IMG/VR virus record: IMGVR_UViG_3300050343_000220
Coordinates: 1-64,000 of that record
Source of the DNA: a virus
DNA length: 64,000 nt
Strand: one strand, 5' to 3'
Shown: piece by piece, positions 7,994 to 17,455 of the stretch
Numbering within the stretch: position 1 is the stretch's first letter
Layout: each line of letters starts with the position of its first letter
The notes under the pieces: model-generated
What the model saw: only the letters and a program-made list of their open reading frames with translations
Databases searched by the model: none
What the model was told of the DNA's origin: nothing
Program-made: the position numbers and the translations under genes

Positions 7994-8635
7994 ATGTCCG
8001 TAATTTTTCCCGGTAATTATGTAGCCCACCTGAACGCATATCGCGAACAGGGTGTTGAGGCTCTCCCAGGTGTTGAGTTCTACCGCATCGTCGGTGCACT
8101 CGTCCTAGATCCTGACAACGCTGGAACTCTTTCCGGTGGTGTTCTGTCAGCTGGCACCTACAACCTGAAGGTTCTGTCCCCTGACCTCCGTCAGGATGAC
8201 AAGCCCCGTACTGATAAAGCATTCGTGATCCCTAAGGATTCCGTTGTTTATCGCACTGCATTGAACGCACCTGGCGTCAAAGCTGCTGCATCTGGTAACA
8301 CCGTCAAGATCGTTGCTCTTGGTAGTAACGCTCCTGGTGACACTGGTAGTGAAGTAACTCTGACCGCAGGCACTGACAAGTTCTTCCCTGCGAATGGCGC
8401 TGCCTCCGCAATGTTGGGCATTATCAATGGCACTGCAGTCAGCACCTCTGCTGACACTGCTGTTCAAGTCATCACTTCTGCCAACTTCACTGCTGAGCAG
8501 AACCCTTCTGCCGGTGCAGACCGTAATAGCCCCTCCGCCATCTTGGTCGAGATTTGCTACTACCGTCCCGCTCCCGCACCTGACACCAGTGATGCTCATA
8601 TTCCTTTCGGAATTGAAGCTGGTCAAGGCACCTGA
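7994..8635 (+). CDS. Head protein cotranscribed with capsid (decoration protein candidate)
   Basis: A 213-residue protein starting 16 bases after the capsid gene, with an AGGAG site. It shares the capsid gene's high GC and optimised codons, so it is probably made in similar amounts. The sequence is beta-rich, with many Gly, Ala, Thr and Ser and no long helices. Abundance, position and the shared terminator suggest a decoration or cement protein on the capsid surface. That role is inferred. Confidence 0.6.
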   Translation: MSVIFPGNYVAHLNAYREQGVEALPGVEFYRIVGALVLDPDNAGTLSGGVLSAGTYNLKVLSPDLRQDDKPRTDKAFVIPKDSVVYRTALNAPGVKAAASGNTVKIVALGSNAPGDTGSEVTLTAGTDKFFPANGAASAMLGIINGTAVSTSADTAVQVITSANFTAEQNPSAGADRNSPSAILVEICYYRPAPAPDTSDAHIPFGIEAGQGT

Positions 8636-8655
8636 TAATCAATATCAGATAACAA

Positions 8656-8682
8656 GAGCGTCTCTTATGAGGCGCTTTTTTT
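8656..8682 (+). terminator. Rho-independent terminator after capsid operon
   Basis: An 8-bp stem (8657-8664 with 8669-8676, one G-T pair), a TTAT loop and a run of seven T close the capsid and decoration unit. Confidence 0.85.
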
Positions 8683-8687
8683 GTGCC

Positions 8688-8697
8688 TATAATATGA
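8688..8697 (+). promoter_or_regulatory. Candidate promoter element
   Basis: TATAATATGA just after the terminator, 23 bases before the ATG at 8717. It is a consensus -10 box and would restart transcription after the capsid unit. Confidence 0.4.
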
Positions 8698-8716
8698 AAA
8701 GGAATACCCCAAAAAT

Positions 8717-9151
8717 ATGGCTGAACAAAAGTTATTTCAAGATAGTAAGACTGGCAAACTAGTTGAGTTTATCAGTACTCACGATAAAGAATTTGCGATG
8801 GTAAAAGATGCTGGAGGTAACGTCACATTTATGACATTGGAACAACTTGTACCCTATGACCGTGAAAAAGGTCGGATGGTCAAGATTGCACAATTAGAAC
8901 AGGAACTACCAGAAGAGCCACTGCCTGATCCAATTGTTCCTATTGAAGATATGCGATTGAATCTGAACGCAGCTCCTGCTGAACAGATTGCAAAACGCCT
9001 ACCTGGTGTGGGCTTTGCTACAGCTAAAAAAATTGTTGAACTACGTATGTCTTTGAGTGGCGAACGCTTTGCTAATCTCAAACAACTTGAGAATATTCCA
9101 CGAGTTAACTGGGACCAACTAATTGAAGAGGACTTAATCTTTATTAGTTAA
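8717..9151 (+). CDS. Helix-hairpin-helix domain protein
   Basis: A 144-residue protein. Residues about 75-144 match the ComEA-type helix-hairpin-helix domain (LNLNAAPAEQIAKRLPGVGF, then KIVELR), which binds DNA without sequence specificity. The first 60 residues form a separate small beta-rich part, and an acidic Pro-rich linker joins the two. It follows the capsid genes, so it could be a head or neck protein that contacts packaged DNA. The domain call is secure; the role is inferred. Confidence 0.75.
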   Translation: MAEQKLFQDSKTGKLVEFISTHDKEFAMVKDAGGNVTFMTLEQLVPYDREKGRMVKIAQLEQELPEEPLPDPIVPIEDMRLNLNAAPAEQIAKRLPGVGFATAKKIVELRMSLSGERFANLKQLENIPRVNWDQLIEEDLIFIS

Positions 9152-9178
9152 ACTAGTATTACCAAAGAAAGTGTGGTA

Positions 9179-9619
9179 ATGGCAATTAACCTAGAAGATG
9201 CGTTACTAGCTAAGGCGCAATTAGATCAACAAAACCAAATGGGTATGGGAACTGCTGCCTTATTAGGTGGTGGTGCTGGTGCTTTAGTAGGCGCTACTGC
9301 AGGCGCTGTCCCACATTCCATTGGACTACAAATTAATAAATTAAAAGATCGTCTAGCAGAAGGGCAAGGACTAGTACGAGGTCCAATGCAGAAAGTAAAA
9401 ACAGCAGTAAGACCAGGTCCTCGCATGGCAGGTGGATTAGTCGGTGCACTCTTAGGTGGTGGATTAGGGGCAGCTGCACAACAAGCTGCTATGCAAAATT
9501 CACCAGCTGCCGTGCTGTTAGCCAAACTACAGACCGAGGGATCACTAAGTCCGTCTGAAACTCAGCAACTTCAATCTGTTCTTGCTGATACGTACAGCAA
9601 CATCACAGGAATTGCGTAA
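9179..9619 (+). CDS. Hypothetical protein with glycine-zipper membrane segments
   Basis: About 146 residues from the ATG at 9179 (a GTG two codons upstream is also possible). Two Gly/Ala-rich hydrophobic stretches, at about residues 22-50 and 85-110, look like glycine-zipper membrane segments. Such proteins in late operons are often ejected with the DNA or form a channel, but nothing here proves that. Its stop overlaps the next start (TAATG). Confidence 0.55.
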   Translation: MAINLEDALLAKAQLDQQNQMGMGTAALLGGGAGALVGATAGAVPHSIGLQINKLKDRLAEGQGLVRGPMQKVKTAVRPGPRMAGGLVGALLGGGLGAAAQQAAMQNSPAAVLLAKLQTEGSLSPSETQQLQSVLADTYSNITGIA

Positions 9620-10116
9620 TGGAACTAGACGATTATCTAAAATCAAAAACTAGATTTCACCTTGGATTTAATGCAGGAGCACAGATCCCTGCAGGTGATC
9701 GCTCTCGTTTAGAAGAGGCCATGGCGCTTGTACCAGATAACTATTGGTATGAGCAGATTGCTTATCACATCAAACGTTGTGACATTGCATGGAGAGCGAG
9801 TGCTGCCATTCCAGATGACTACTTTGATGCAGGTGGTAGAAGGACGCTCAACCCATCACGTCAAGAGATTATTTCTGGAGACGTAGATCGAGTAATTAAT
9901 ACTTCTGATCCTCTTAAAGGTGATGAGTATTTTCGAGAAATTTATTTGCGAGAAGTAGATCGATTAGCAGAAACCTTGTACGTTCCAAACTATCGACGAC
10001 CAGAAACAAGACGATATGCATTTGAACGTGCTGGTGCAGAGTTTATCTTGGCAGTACCAGGCCCTGCAGATACAGCAGTTGGCACAAGGATGATGCTAAG
10101 CACAAGTTGGTGTTAA
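9619..10116 (+). CDS. Hypothetical virion protein, possible head-tail connector
   Basis: A 165-residue helical protein rich in Arg, Asp and Tyr, translationally coupled to the upstream gene. Size and position, between capsid and tail genes, would fit a head-tail connector or adaptor. No signature supports a firm call. Confidence 0.5.
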   Translation: MELDDYLKSKTRFHLGFNAGAQIPAGDRSRLEEAMALVPDNYWYEQIAYHIKRCDIAWRASAAIPDDYFDAGGRRTLNPSRQEIISGDVDRVINTSDPLKGDEYFREIYLREVDRLAETLYVPNYRRPETRRYAFERAGAEFILAVPGPADTAVGTRMMLSTSWC

Positions 10117-10119
10117 GTG

Positions 10120-10131
10120 TAGAATAGTCTT
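10120..10131 (+). promoter_or_regulatory. Candidate TAnAATAG promoter element
   Basis: TAGAATAGTCTT lies in the gap 21-32 bases before the ATG at 10152 and matches the repeated element. Confidence 0.4.
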
Positions 10132-10151
10132 AGGATTTAAACCATACAATT

Positions 10152-10457
10152 ATGCATGCCGTAAATACACACGGTGCTCCTAAAATTACCATGAATAGTC
10201 AGGAAGCTGACTATCAGATGAAGCTTAAGCAAGCACAGGCTCAAGCAGACGGTAATCCTTATGTTGGAGGAGTACAACCAGAAACAAGCACTGGTGAACC
10301 CATGCCTGACGAAAGGTTTGAAAAACCTCAATCTGAAGCACCACAACAAAATGATATGGCTTCTGACGCATTAGACAGAAAGCTGGCTATGTATCGGAAT
10401 GCTGTTGGTAATTCAGATGATGGTAACAATGATCGTCAACAAACTACGAGGATTTGA
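10152..10457 (+). CDS. Hypothetical hydrophilic protein
   Basis: A 101-residue protein rich in Gln, Pro, Asn and Asp and probably largely disordered. The next gene starts 2 bases after its stop. No family recognised. Confidence 0.5.
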   Translation: MHAVNTHGAPKITMNSQEADYQMKLKQAQAQADGNPYVGGVQPETSTGEPMPDERFEKPQSEAPQQNDMASDALDRKLAMYRNAVGNSDDGNNDRQQTTRI

Positions 10458-10459
10458 TA

Positions 10460-10978
10460 ATGGCTAGAAGTAAAGTACAACAGAACTCAATCAACCTAGA
10501 TCCTAATCGGGAGAAGATCTCAGTCAATATGTCATTGACACCTGGAGATCCTTCAACACAGATGAACAATCCAGACAACGTTCTTAATTTTGGTCCACAG
10601 CTTAGTGCTATGCCTCAGGGACCAAATGGATTGACTGTGAATAAGTTTCCTTATCAAGATAAGGGTCTAGTCAATGCAACTCAATTGGGAGCTATTGACC
10701 CTGCAATGGTCGGACGTTCACAAGTTCCTACGTCAATGCCACTTGGCCGTGGCTATCAAGGTAATACACCATTTGGAGCCGTGAACACTTTGCAAGCTCC
10801 TGCCGACTATATGGCAGCAGTAGGCATTAACACAGGGCCAGGAATGGCAGATAAACCACAAAGTGCAATGGGCCTAACTGGTCAGCCAGCAATGATGCCG
10901 GATCCAATGGCAATGGTGCCTGGTAGCACTAAAACAACTATTGCCAAGAAAGGTAAATCAAACAAAGGTAATGCATAA
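10460..10978 (+). CDS. Hypothetical Met/Pro/Gly/Asn-rich virion protein
   Basis: About 172 residues. The ATG at 10460 is preferred because an ACGAGGA ribosome binding site ends 7 bases before it. Low-complexity sequence rich in Pro, Met, Gly and Asn with a short basic C-terminus (KKGKSNKG). Its stop overlaps the next start (TAATG), so it belongs to the same translation-coupled tail operon. Function unknown. Confidence 0.5.
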   Translation: MARSKVQQNSINLDPNREKISVNMSLTPGDPSTQMNNPDNVLNFGPQLSAMPQGPNGLTVNKFPYQDKGLVNATQLGAIDPAMVGRSQVPTSMPLGRGYQGNTPFGAVNTLQAPADYMAAVGINTGPGMADKPQSAMGLTGQPAMMPDPMAMVPGSTKTTIAKKGKSNKGNA

Positions 10979-11487
10979 TGGCTTCTACATCTACTAATAA
11001 GCAACCGTTACTAGTCGATAATGTATTGCATTCAATCGTTGACCTACAAGGTGCAACTGTTGAACAAACATCCGTAATCACAATTGGTGGTTCGAACGGT
11101 GCAAAATTAATTGTTGATTGTACATCAAATGATGGAGCTATCATCGGTGAAATATATGCACTAGCTCGTCAGACAACTACTGCATATACCATTAATTTGT
11201 ATTTTGCAAGCACAACAACACAGCTATCGCCCGGTGATGCGTTGTTCGTTGGAACCTTTAATGGTGGGACAACTGAAGGAATTAAAACAGTATATGGCGC
11301 ATTGCCATATGTTTTAAATCCAGTGCCCGGAGTAGGTTCAACGGATTCAGGTATTGTAATTGGAACACAATTTCAAGCACTGTACATACCTAAAGGCAAA
11401 GCACTATGGGCTGCAGTTAAGAAACAAAGTGCTAATGACACTGCTACCGAAGCTCCACTGCTTGGTGCACACGGAGGATTCTATTAA
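10978..11487 (+). CDS. Hypothetical beta-rich virion protein
   Basis: A 169-residue Thr/Ser/Gly/Val-rich protein with alternating hydrophobic residues throughout, suggesting a beta-sandwich. Start and stop overlap those of its neighbours (TAATG on both sides). A tail or decoration protein is plausible from composition and place. Confidence 0.55.
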   Translation: MASTSTNKQPLLVDNVLHSIVDLQGATVEQTSVITIGGSNGAKLIVDCTSNDGAIIGEIYALARQTTTAYTINLYFASTTTQLSPGDALFVGTFNGGTTEGIKTVYGALPYVLNPVPGVGSTDSGIVIGTQFQALYIPKGKALWAAVKKQSANDTATEAPLLGAHGGFY

Positions 11488-13376
11488 TGCCAAGAAAGCA
11501 AAACGGCTTTGGTAACCCAAGTAATTTTGCTTTTAAATCCTTTGGTCGTTTAGATAAAGGCAAAGGAGCTGGTGCTGTAGGGTATTACCCTGGTGACCGT
11601 CAATTTGGTTCAATTGTTCAACGCTCTGTCATTGAGAAATGGAACTTAGATAGTGATTGGGTAAAATGGCGCAAAGGGTTTGAAATATACAATAGAGCTG
11701 CTTGGGAACGATTAAAAATCAAAGATCCAACATATAATCCATTTGCAGAGACTACAGAGACAAATAAGCCTTTTAAAAATGCATTAATAACCTCAACCCT
11801 GTTTAAAGGATTGCCGTATGAAATAGAGAATACATTTGTGGGGTATGAGTATCCAACAGCAAATGCTGATTCAAATACTTATTATGTAGTCAAGAAAAAT
11901 CAAGAGAGCAAAACTCTTGGGACAATTACTAGTATTTACAATAATCCTCAAACCTATCCTGACAACAGGTTGAATCATGAGGTGTATGTAAAAATAAATC
12001 CAGACGCAACAAACAAAAGTCTTCTAGTCCAAATGATTGGTGATCGCTTATCAGATGGACCATTAACGCAAAACAATAGAACCGAGGCAACACTTAAGAG
12101 AGTGCTCACTTCCGATGAATTACCAAGTGTATATAACGGTAAGACATTGCTAAAAATCCAAGAGAACACAATTAACTTTACTCAAGAAAAAACAACCATT
12201 AAAGTAAAAATCCCTATATCAGACATATCATTATCATCAAGCACTGGAGAGTTCACTCCTAACCAGGGTATTAACTACAGGGAAAAGGACGATCCAGCCC
12301 AACTTGATATATTGAATAATCCAGAATTGCTTGATGGACGAGTGATTTACGTCGATAATTTTTTTATTGAAAAACAGATAGCTAATTTAGACATAGCCAC
12401 CTATTCGGATGACAGCTATTATTTTCAGTTGAAACTAAAGGAAACTGAATCAGGACAAAAATTAGTTGCTTTAGATCAAGGTGTTAACGCTTTGCCTCCT
12501 GCAATGCTTGACCTCACAGGGCTGCCCACAGTCTTTAGTACTACAAATGCAGAGCTAACAATTGAGGGTTCGTATGTGTTTAATAAGGCTGATTATCAAC
12601 GATACTTTCCCGGTATTTATTTTGATGCAGCATTTATTGGAGACAAAGTAGAATCAATTTCATACTCGATACTTCCATTTATAGTTAAAAAAAGTGATAT
12701 TGTAAATGGTAATTTTATCTTTGAAGCAATACCGTATTTCTCGGAAATTAGTTTGTACCCAAGTTTAGATGATGGAACGACATTAGTTTTCTCAGACAAC
12801 AGTTTTGCTAAGACTTTTACGACTGATACTAAATGGACGAACTTAGACACGGATGTAGATCCTTGGATGGATGATGTGTTTTCTATAGGTGCAACCCTTA
12901 CACCTGCAAATATGTATTCTTGTAGTTGTCCGAATTTTTCGCAATCATTATTGAGCATGCCTCAATCAAATCAGAATGAGGATACACGAAAAACAAATAG
13001 ACAGAATCGTTATCCCTTACCAACAGCACAAAGTCAAAATGACTATCAAGCCTCTGGTCAATCAGTTGTAGCTGGCAAAGCAAATAGCTGGGAATCAGAA
13101 GCGCATCGCTTAAGTTTTAAACTATGCAAGCATACAATTGCCACGATGTTCAATGAGAATATCAAAGTCATAGAACCAAATAAATATCCTACGTTAGAAG
13201 CGCGTGAGGGTTTTGAGGAGAAGCTTGCAAAAAATATACAGGAAACATATGATAACTTTGATCGCTCATATAGGCGCACGGGTATTTCTATATCAGAGAT
13301 AGTTTTTTCATTATCAAAAGCTTTAAATCTAAACTCTACTAAAACTGCTTATATGGTGTTTGATGGCAAGCAATAA
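11487..13376 (+). CDS. Large virion protein with split SWIM-like zinc finger
   Basis: A 629-residue protein coupled to the upstream gene (TAATG). Most of it is beta-rich, with no family recognised. Near the end, C479-x-C481 (CSCPNF) and C547-x-H549 (CKHTIATMF) match the two halves of a SWIM zinc finger (CxC...CxH). The 65-residue gap is far longer than usual and is filled by a Gln/Asn-rich linker. SWIM fingers bind DNA or proteins. Position before the fibres suggests a tail, baseplate or tube protein. It is unlike its neighbours in size and in carrying a metal site. Confidence 0.6.
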   Translation: MPRKQNGFGNPSNFAFKSFGRLDKGKGAGAVGYYPGDRQFGSIVQRSVIEKWNLDSDWVKWRKGFEIYNRAAWERLKIKDPTYNPFAETTETNKPFKNALITSTLFKGLPYEIENTFVGYEYPTANADSNTYYVVKKNQESKTLGTITSIYNNPQTYPDNRLNHEVYVKINPDATNKSLLVQMIGDRLSDGPLTQNNRTEATLKRVLTSDELPSVYNGKTLLKIQENTINFTQEKTTIKVKIPISDISLSSSTGEFTPNQGINYREKDDPAQLDILNNPELLDGRVIYVDNFFIEKQIANLDIATYSDDSYYFQLKLKETESGQKLVALDQGVNALPPAMLDLTGLPTVFSTTNAELTIEGSYVFNKADYQRYFPGIYFDAAFIGDKVESISYSILPFIVKKSDIVNGNFIFEAIPYFSEISLYPSLDDGTTLVFSDNSFAKTFTTDTKWTNLDTDVDPWMDDVFSIGATLTPANMYSCSCPNFSQSLLSMPQSNQNEDTRKTNRQNRYPLPTAQSQNDYQASGQSVVAGKANSWESEAHRLSFKLCKHTIATMFNENIKVIEPNKYPTLEAREGFEEKLAKNIQETYDNFDRSYRRTGISISEIVFSLSKALNLNSTKTAYMVFDGKQ

Positions 13377-13418
13377 AGATATACGTTATCGTGAGGAATA
13401 AGAGTAAGATAGATTCTT

Positions 13419-13649
13419 ATGTTTAAGTCAGAAGATTATCAGCTTCCGCTTGAAAAAGTACTTACACTAAGAGTAATTACTGATGATATTGAGTCATGCA
13501 AAGACGTTGGGGTACTACAGAATAGTCTGAAAGATACGACCAAATTACTAATGACTTATCAGCATATGCTTGGAAAGGTCTTGCAAGATCAGATACATGC
13601 AAATTTAGCCAAGATGTTTGATGAAGATAGTATAAATGATAAAAGCTAA
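13419..13649 (+). CDS. Hypothetical small protein
   Basis: A 76-residue, mostly helical protein between the large virion protein and the first fibre. TAAGATAG ends only 7 bases before its ATG, so transcription from it would be nearly leaderless. No family recognised. Confidence 0.5.
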   Translation: MFKSEDYQLPLEKVLTLRVITDDIESCKDVGVLQNSLKDTTKLLMTYQHMLGKVLQDQIHANLAKMFDEDSINDKS

Positions 13650-13658
13650 AATAGATAT
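13647..13658 (+). promoter_or_regulatory. Candidate TAnAATAG promoter element
   Basis: TAAAATAGATAT overlaps the stop of the preceding gene, 28 bases before the fibre ATG at 13687. A good match to the repeated element. Confidence 0.4.
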
Positions 13659-13686
13659 ATCAAGAAGATAGTCTAGGGCGTTCTCG

Positions 13687-16131
13687 ATGAAGATTCAATT
13701 AAAGCACTCTAATGTTTTAGACAGTAGTTCGGCAAAACAACCAACAGCACCAAACATGCTGGATGGTGAATTAGCTGTTAATTTTAATGCGAACGATCCT
13801 GCAATCTTTATCAAAGATAGCAATGGTAATATTGTACGAATTGCTGGTAAAGATAACCTATCATTTACTGGATATGAAGCAGCAATACAAGCTGCTTCGA
13901 CACCCCCTGCAGGGCTAGAAGCAGGTAATCTATATTTTGATACTGATGATAATAGACTTTACTATTACTACAACAATGGCACAACTACCCAGTGGGTAGA
14001 TGCTAGTACTGAGAAATTTGATACAAACCTAATACCTGATCCATCAAACTTAAGTCACCAGTCAGGGACATTAGATGACCGTTACGTGAATTCTAACGGT
14101 GATACGATGACAGGAAATCTTGTCTTGAATGCAGGCGTAAATCTAAATTCATCGGATGTATATCTCAACAACGGTAAGGTGGTGTTTGAGGGGGCAAATG
14201 CAAATGCGCATGAGATTCGATTAACAGTTATTGAACCTACTGCTGACAGAGTTTTATCACTGCCTGACACAACGGGAACTCTGGTGTCTACAGGTGATAC
14301 AGGTACTGTCACCAGTACAATGATTGCAGACGGCACACTGCAAGATTCAGATGTAAGTAGTAGTGCAGCTATAGCGCTTTCTAAGTTGGCAACAGGGAGC
14401 CTTCCAACAGGTATTACTGTAGCTAGTTCAAATATTGCCGATGGAACAATTGTAGATGCAGATATAAATTCATCAGCAGCGATTGCTTTAACTAAGCTTG
14501 GCACGGGAGCATTACCTTCAGGGATCACGATTACTTCCTCTAGTATTGCTGGTGGTGTATCTCCAAGTGATATTGCTGCAGGAGCATTGCCAAACAATGT
14601 AACGATTACATCAACTAATATTGTCGATGGCAGTATTGTCAATGCTGATATTAGTGGTTCTGCTGACATTCAAGTTAGTAAATTAGCTGACGGCAATGCC
14701 TATCAATTACTTCAAACAAATGCTGCTGGCAACGATGTTGAGTGGTCATCCAACATTGATGTGCCTGGGACACTTGATGTAACAGGAATATCTACGTTTG
14801 ACAGCAACGTGAGCGTGGCAGGTAATTTATCTGTAACAGGTTCGACAGTTTCGCTGGATGCAAATATCGTTACGATCAAGGATGGAAATATACAACTAGG
14901 TGTTGTTACCACACCTACAGATACAACTGCCGATGGCGGTGGAATAACACTAAAGGGATCTACAGATAAAACGTTGTCATGGGTAAACAGCACGAATGCC
15001 TGGACATCCAGCGAACACTTTAATTTAGTTTCAGGTAAAGCTTATTACATTAATGGTTCTGAAGTCTTAAATACCTCGTCCCTTGGTAGTGGTGTTACAG
15101 GATCAAGCTTGACTGGACTAGGCACAATTAGTACAGGCGTATGGCAAGGCTCCCAAATTGTCGATACTTACTTAGCAACGATTACAGCAGCAGGTAAAAT
15201 TGCTAATTCGGCTACAACCGCAACGAATTTGAATTCAGGAAACGCAATTGTTTCACGCGATGGTTCAGGTGATTTCACTGCTCGTAATATTACTGCAGAC
15301 TTAATAGGAAATGCTTCAACTGCTTCTACACTTGAAACTGCAAGAACCATATCTCTTACTGGAGATCTAACTGGTTCAGTGAGTTTTGATGGTTCAGCTG
15401 ATGTCTCTATCACCACAAGTGCCACATTTCTTGGAACAACAAACCTTTCTTATGACATAGCTAATAGACAGGTTAAATCAGACACCGGAACTGATGCCAC
15501 AATTCCAGTTTTTAGTAGTAGTGCTGCAGGTCTTACAGGAGCTTCCGGTGGGGGATCAGTTAATTACTTAAGAGCGGATGGTACATGGGCCTCACCGCCA
15601 GGAACGCCTACTAATCTAGGTTTTACTACAGGCACATCCACTATTACATCTAGTACGGGTACTGGCGTTGCACTTCCTACGTTTACTTCAACGATCAACG
15701 GTTTAGTCCCATACTCAGGTGGAGGAACACAGAAGTTTCTGCGTGCTGACGGTAGCTGGATTACTGTTGGTAGTCGTCAAACATTTGTTGGTACAGCTGC
15801 TCCCTCATCAGCAAATGAAGGTGATCAGTGGTATGACTCGGATGAGGGTCGAACGTATATTTACTACGTGGATACAGATTCAAGCCAATGGGTCGAAGGA
15901 AACCCAAGTTGGAACGGTGGTATTCCGATTGGGTCAGTTACTCCTAGTTACTTAAGCACTGGTGGTCCGAACTGGGATACATCCGGTAATGTTGGAATTG
16001 GTACAACTACACCCGGAGATAAACTAGAAATTGATGGTGATGGAGCCGGTATTATTATTAGATCTCCAGACAGTACACGATATAGGATCACTGTGAGTAA
16101 TGCAGGTAGTCTTACAGTGGCAGCAGTCTAA
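13687..16131 (+). CDS. Tail fibre protein with repeat region
   Basis: An 814-residue fibre that probably reaches the host surface. The N-terminal 50 residues (beginning MKIQLKHSNV, then DGELAVNFNANDPAIFIKD) resemble the attachment domain common to cyanophage fibres. Residues about 215-335 hold repeated units of the type 'IADGTIVDADINSSAAIALT' followed by a short LPxGITI stretch. The rest is Ser/Thr/Gly-rich, beta-fibrous sequence with collagen-like spacing, ending in a unit with GNVGIGTTTPGDKLEIDG, common in fibre C-termini. It opens the adhesin block of the window. Confidence 0.8.
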   Translation: MKIQLKHSNVLDSSSAKQPTAPNMLDGELAVNFNANDPAIFIKDSNGNIVRIAGKDNLSFTGYEAAIQAASTPPAGLEAGNLYFDTDDNRLYYYYNNGTTTQWVDASTEKFDTNLIPDPSNLSHQSGTLDDRYVNSNGDTMTGNLVLNAGVNLNSSDVYLNNGKVVFEGANANAHEIRLTVIEPTADRVLSLPDTTGTLVSTGDTGTVTSTMIADGTLQDSDVSSSAAIALSKLATGSLPTGITVASSNIADGTIVDADINSSAAIALTKLGTGALPSGITITSSSIAGGVSPSDIAAGALPNNVTITSTNIVDGSIVNADISGSADIQVSKLADGNAYQLLQTNAAGNDVEWSSNIDVPGTLDVTGISTFDSNVSVAGNLSVTGSTVSLDANIVTIKDGNIQLGVVTTPTDTTADGGGITLKGSTDKTLSWVNSTNAWTSSEHFNLVSGKAYYINGSEVLNTSSLGSGVTGSSLTGLGTISTGVWQGSQIVDTYLATITAAGKIANSATTATNLNSGNAIVSRDGSGDFTARNITADLIGNASTASTLETARTISLTGDLTGSVSFDGSADVSITTSATFLGTTNLSYDIANRQVKSDTGTDATIPVFSSSAAGLTGASGGGSVNYLRADGTWASPPGTPTNLGFTTGTSTITSSTGTGVALPTFTSTINGLVPYSGGGTQKFLRADGSWITVGSRQTFVGTAAPSSANEGDQWYDSDEGRTYIYYVDTDSSQWVEGNPSWNGGIPIGSVTPSYLSTGGPNWDTSGNVGIGTTTPGDKLEIDGDGAGIIIRSPDSTRYRITVSNAGSLTVAAV

Positions 16132-16141
16132 CTTAGATAAA

Positions 16142-16153
16142 TACAGTAGAATC
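16142..16153 (+). promoter_or_regulatory. Candidate promoter element
   Basis: TACAGTAGAATC, 20 bases before the ATG at 16174, is a weaker match to the repeated late element. Confidence 0.3.
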
Positions 16154-16173
16154 TTTATAGCTGATTTATATAA

Positions 16174-16371
16174 ATGCCTTGCAAAAAAACAGATCTTATA
16201 TCTGCTATTAATTCATTTGGTGCCGCAAGAGCAAGTGGTGATAATACATTACTAGCATTTAGCGTAAACCTAGTGCAAAGCCTGATTGATACTCTTGACT
16301 TTGCAGGAGAAACTGAGATAACGAACACTCAAGTTAAAGATCAAAACGAAACCAAAGAGGAAGTCGAATAG
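16174..16371 (+). CDS. Hypothetical small protein
   Basis: A 65-residue protein: a helical N-terminal half with two cysteine/lysine residues at the start, and a very acidic Thr/Glu tail. It lies between two fibre genes. Function unknown. Confidence 0.45.
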   Translation: MPCKKTDLISAINSFGAARASGDNTLLAFSVNLVQSLIDTLDFAGETEITNTQVKDQNETKEEVE

Positions 16372-16430
16372 CAAATTTAGATATACTAAAGATACATTGT
16401 TGATGTCATCGACCTGCAGGGAGTGCAATA

Positions 16431-16922
16431 ATGGCCGCTATTCAGTTTCCAAATAATCCTAGTGCAGGCGATCTATTTGTTGCTGGCAATGGTATTCGCT
16501 ATACGTACGATGGTGAAAAGTGGAAAACACTTGGAACTTCGACTGTTGGAACAGAAGGTCAATTTCTAGAGACACCTACAGTACTTACAATTAATAAGGT
16601 CATTGCTGCTAACACCAATACAGGTGCAGTAGGGGCTCTTGCAATTAACACAGGTGTTGTATTAACAGTTCCTTCGAGTTCTACTTTTAGAACTCTTACA
16701 GGTAAGTCTGGGACAGGAGGAGGTGCAGATGGTCTACCAATTACTGGTGGAACAATGACAGGGTTTCTAACCCTCAATGGAGATCCAACAGCAATTCTGC
16801 ACGCTGCAACCAAACAGTACGTTGATTCAAAAGCTGTACTTGTTGCCGATGGTGGCAACTTTGATAGTGGTGCTTCATTGGTATCAACATCAACAACATA
16901 TGACGGAGGTTCGTTCGACTAA
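16431..16922 (+). CDS. Short tail fibre protein
   Basis: A 163-residue beta-rich protein. Residues about 103-135 match the phage tail-fibre repeat pattern GGTMTGFLTLNGDPTA followed by HAATKQYVDSK. An N-terminal stretch (PSAGDLFVAGNGIRYTYDGE) is common in fibre or receptor-binding proteins. Its stop overlaps the next start (TAATG), so it is made with the two following adhesins and may be part of the same fibre. Confidence 0.7.
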   Translation: MAAIQFPNNPSAGDLFVAGNGIRYTYDGEKWKTLGTSTVGTEGQFLETPTVLTINKVIAANTNTGAVGALAINTGVVLTVPSSSTFRTLTGKSGTGGGADGLPITGGTMTGFLTLNGDPTAILHAATKQYVDSKAVLVADGGNFDSGASLVSTSTTYDGGSFD

Positions 16923-17455
16923 TGCCTACACCTACTAATAGAACTCCTCTGCGGATTGCACGAGGTACATATGCAAATTTAAACGGATCAGTATCTGATA
17001 TCCAGGAAGGGGAGATCTGTTACGCAACTGATCAAGACAAGCTATACGTAAAGGAAGGTGCAGCCTTAGTTTCTACACAGGCAAATGTGCCTGCTGCAGT
17101 GGCTGTAACAAACGCTGCACAGACATTCACTGCTGCACAACGTGGAACAATTACTACATTGACAGATGGGGCAACTGTTACTCCAGACTTTGCTGTTACT
17201 AACAACTACAAAATTGAGTTAGGCGGAAACAGGACACTAGCTAATCCTACAAATCTTACTGCTGGACAATCAGGCGTAATTGTAATTAGTCAAGATAGTA
17301 CAGGTAGTAGGACATTAGCGTTTGGAAGTTATTGGAAATTTGCAGGTGGTACAGCACCAACACTTACTACGACAGCGAGTGCATCTGATGTAATCGTGTA
17401 TTTCGTGGACTCTACAACTCGCATTACTGCACAAGTACTACTGAACGTATCATGA
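16922..17455 (+). CDS. Tail fibre component, paralogue of the 22722 gene
   Basis: A 177-residue protein. The first 50 residues carry the pattern GEICYATDQDKLYVKEG, seen at the base of phage adhesins. The last 110 residues (TFTAAQRGTITTLTDGATVT onward) recur, about two thirds identical by eye, at the end of the protein at 22722-23441. The downstream giant fibre starts inside its stop (ATGA), so both are made together. The same pair of genes occurs twice in this window. Confidence 0.7.
   Translation: MPTPTNRTPLRIARGTYANLNGSVSDIQEGEICYATDQDKLYVKEGAALVSTQANVPAAVAVTNAAQTFTAAQRGTITTLTDGATVTPDFAVTNNYKIELGGNRTLANPTNLTAGQSGVIVISQDSTGSRTLAFGSYWKFAGGTAPTLTTTASASDVIVYFVDSTTRITAQVLLNVS

Noticed and set aside
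14082-14669. A 195-residue minus-strand frame rich in Val, Pro and Ser inside the fibre gene
   Set aside because: It arises from the repeated fibre sequence read backwards; no start context and no independent support.
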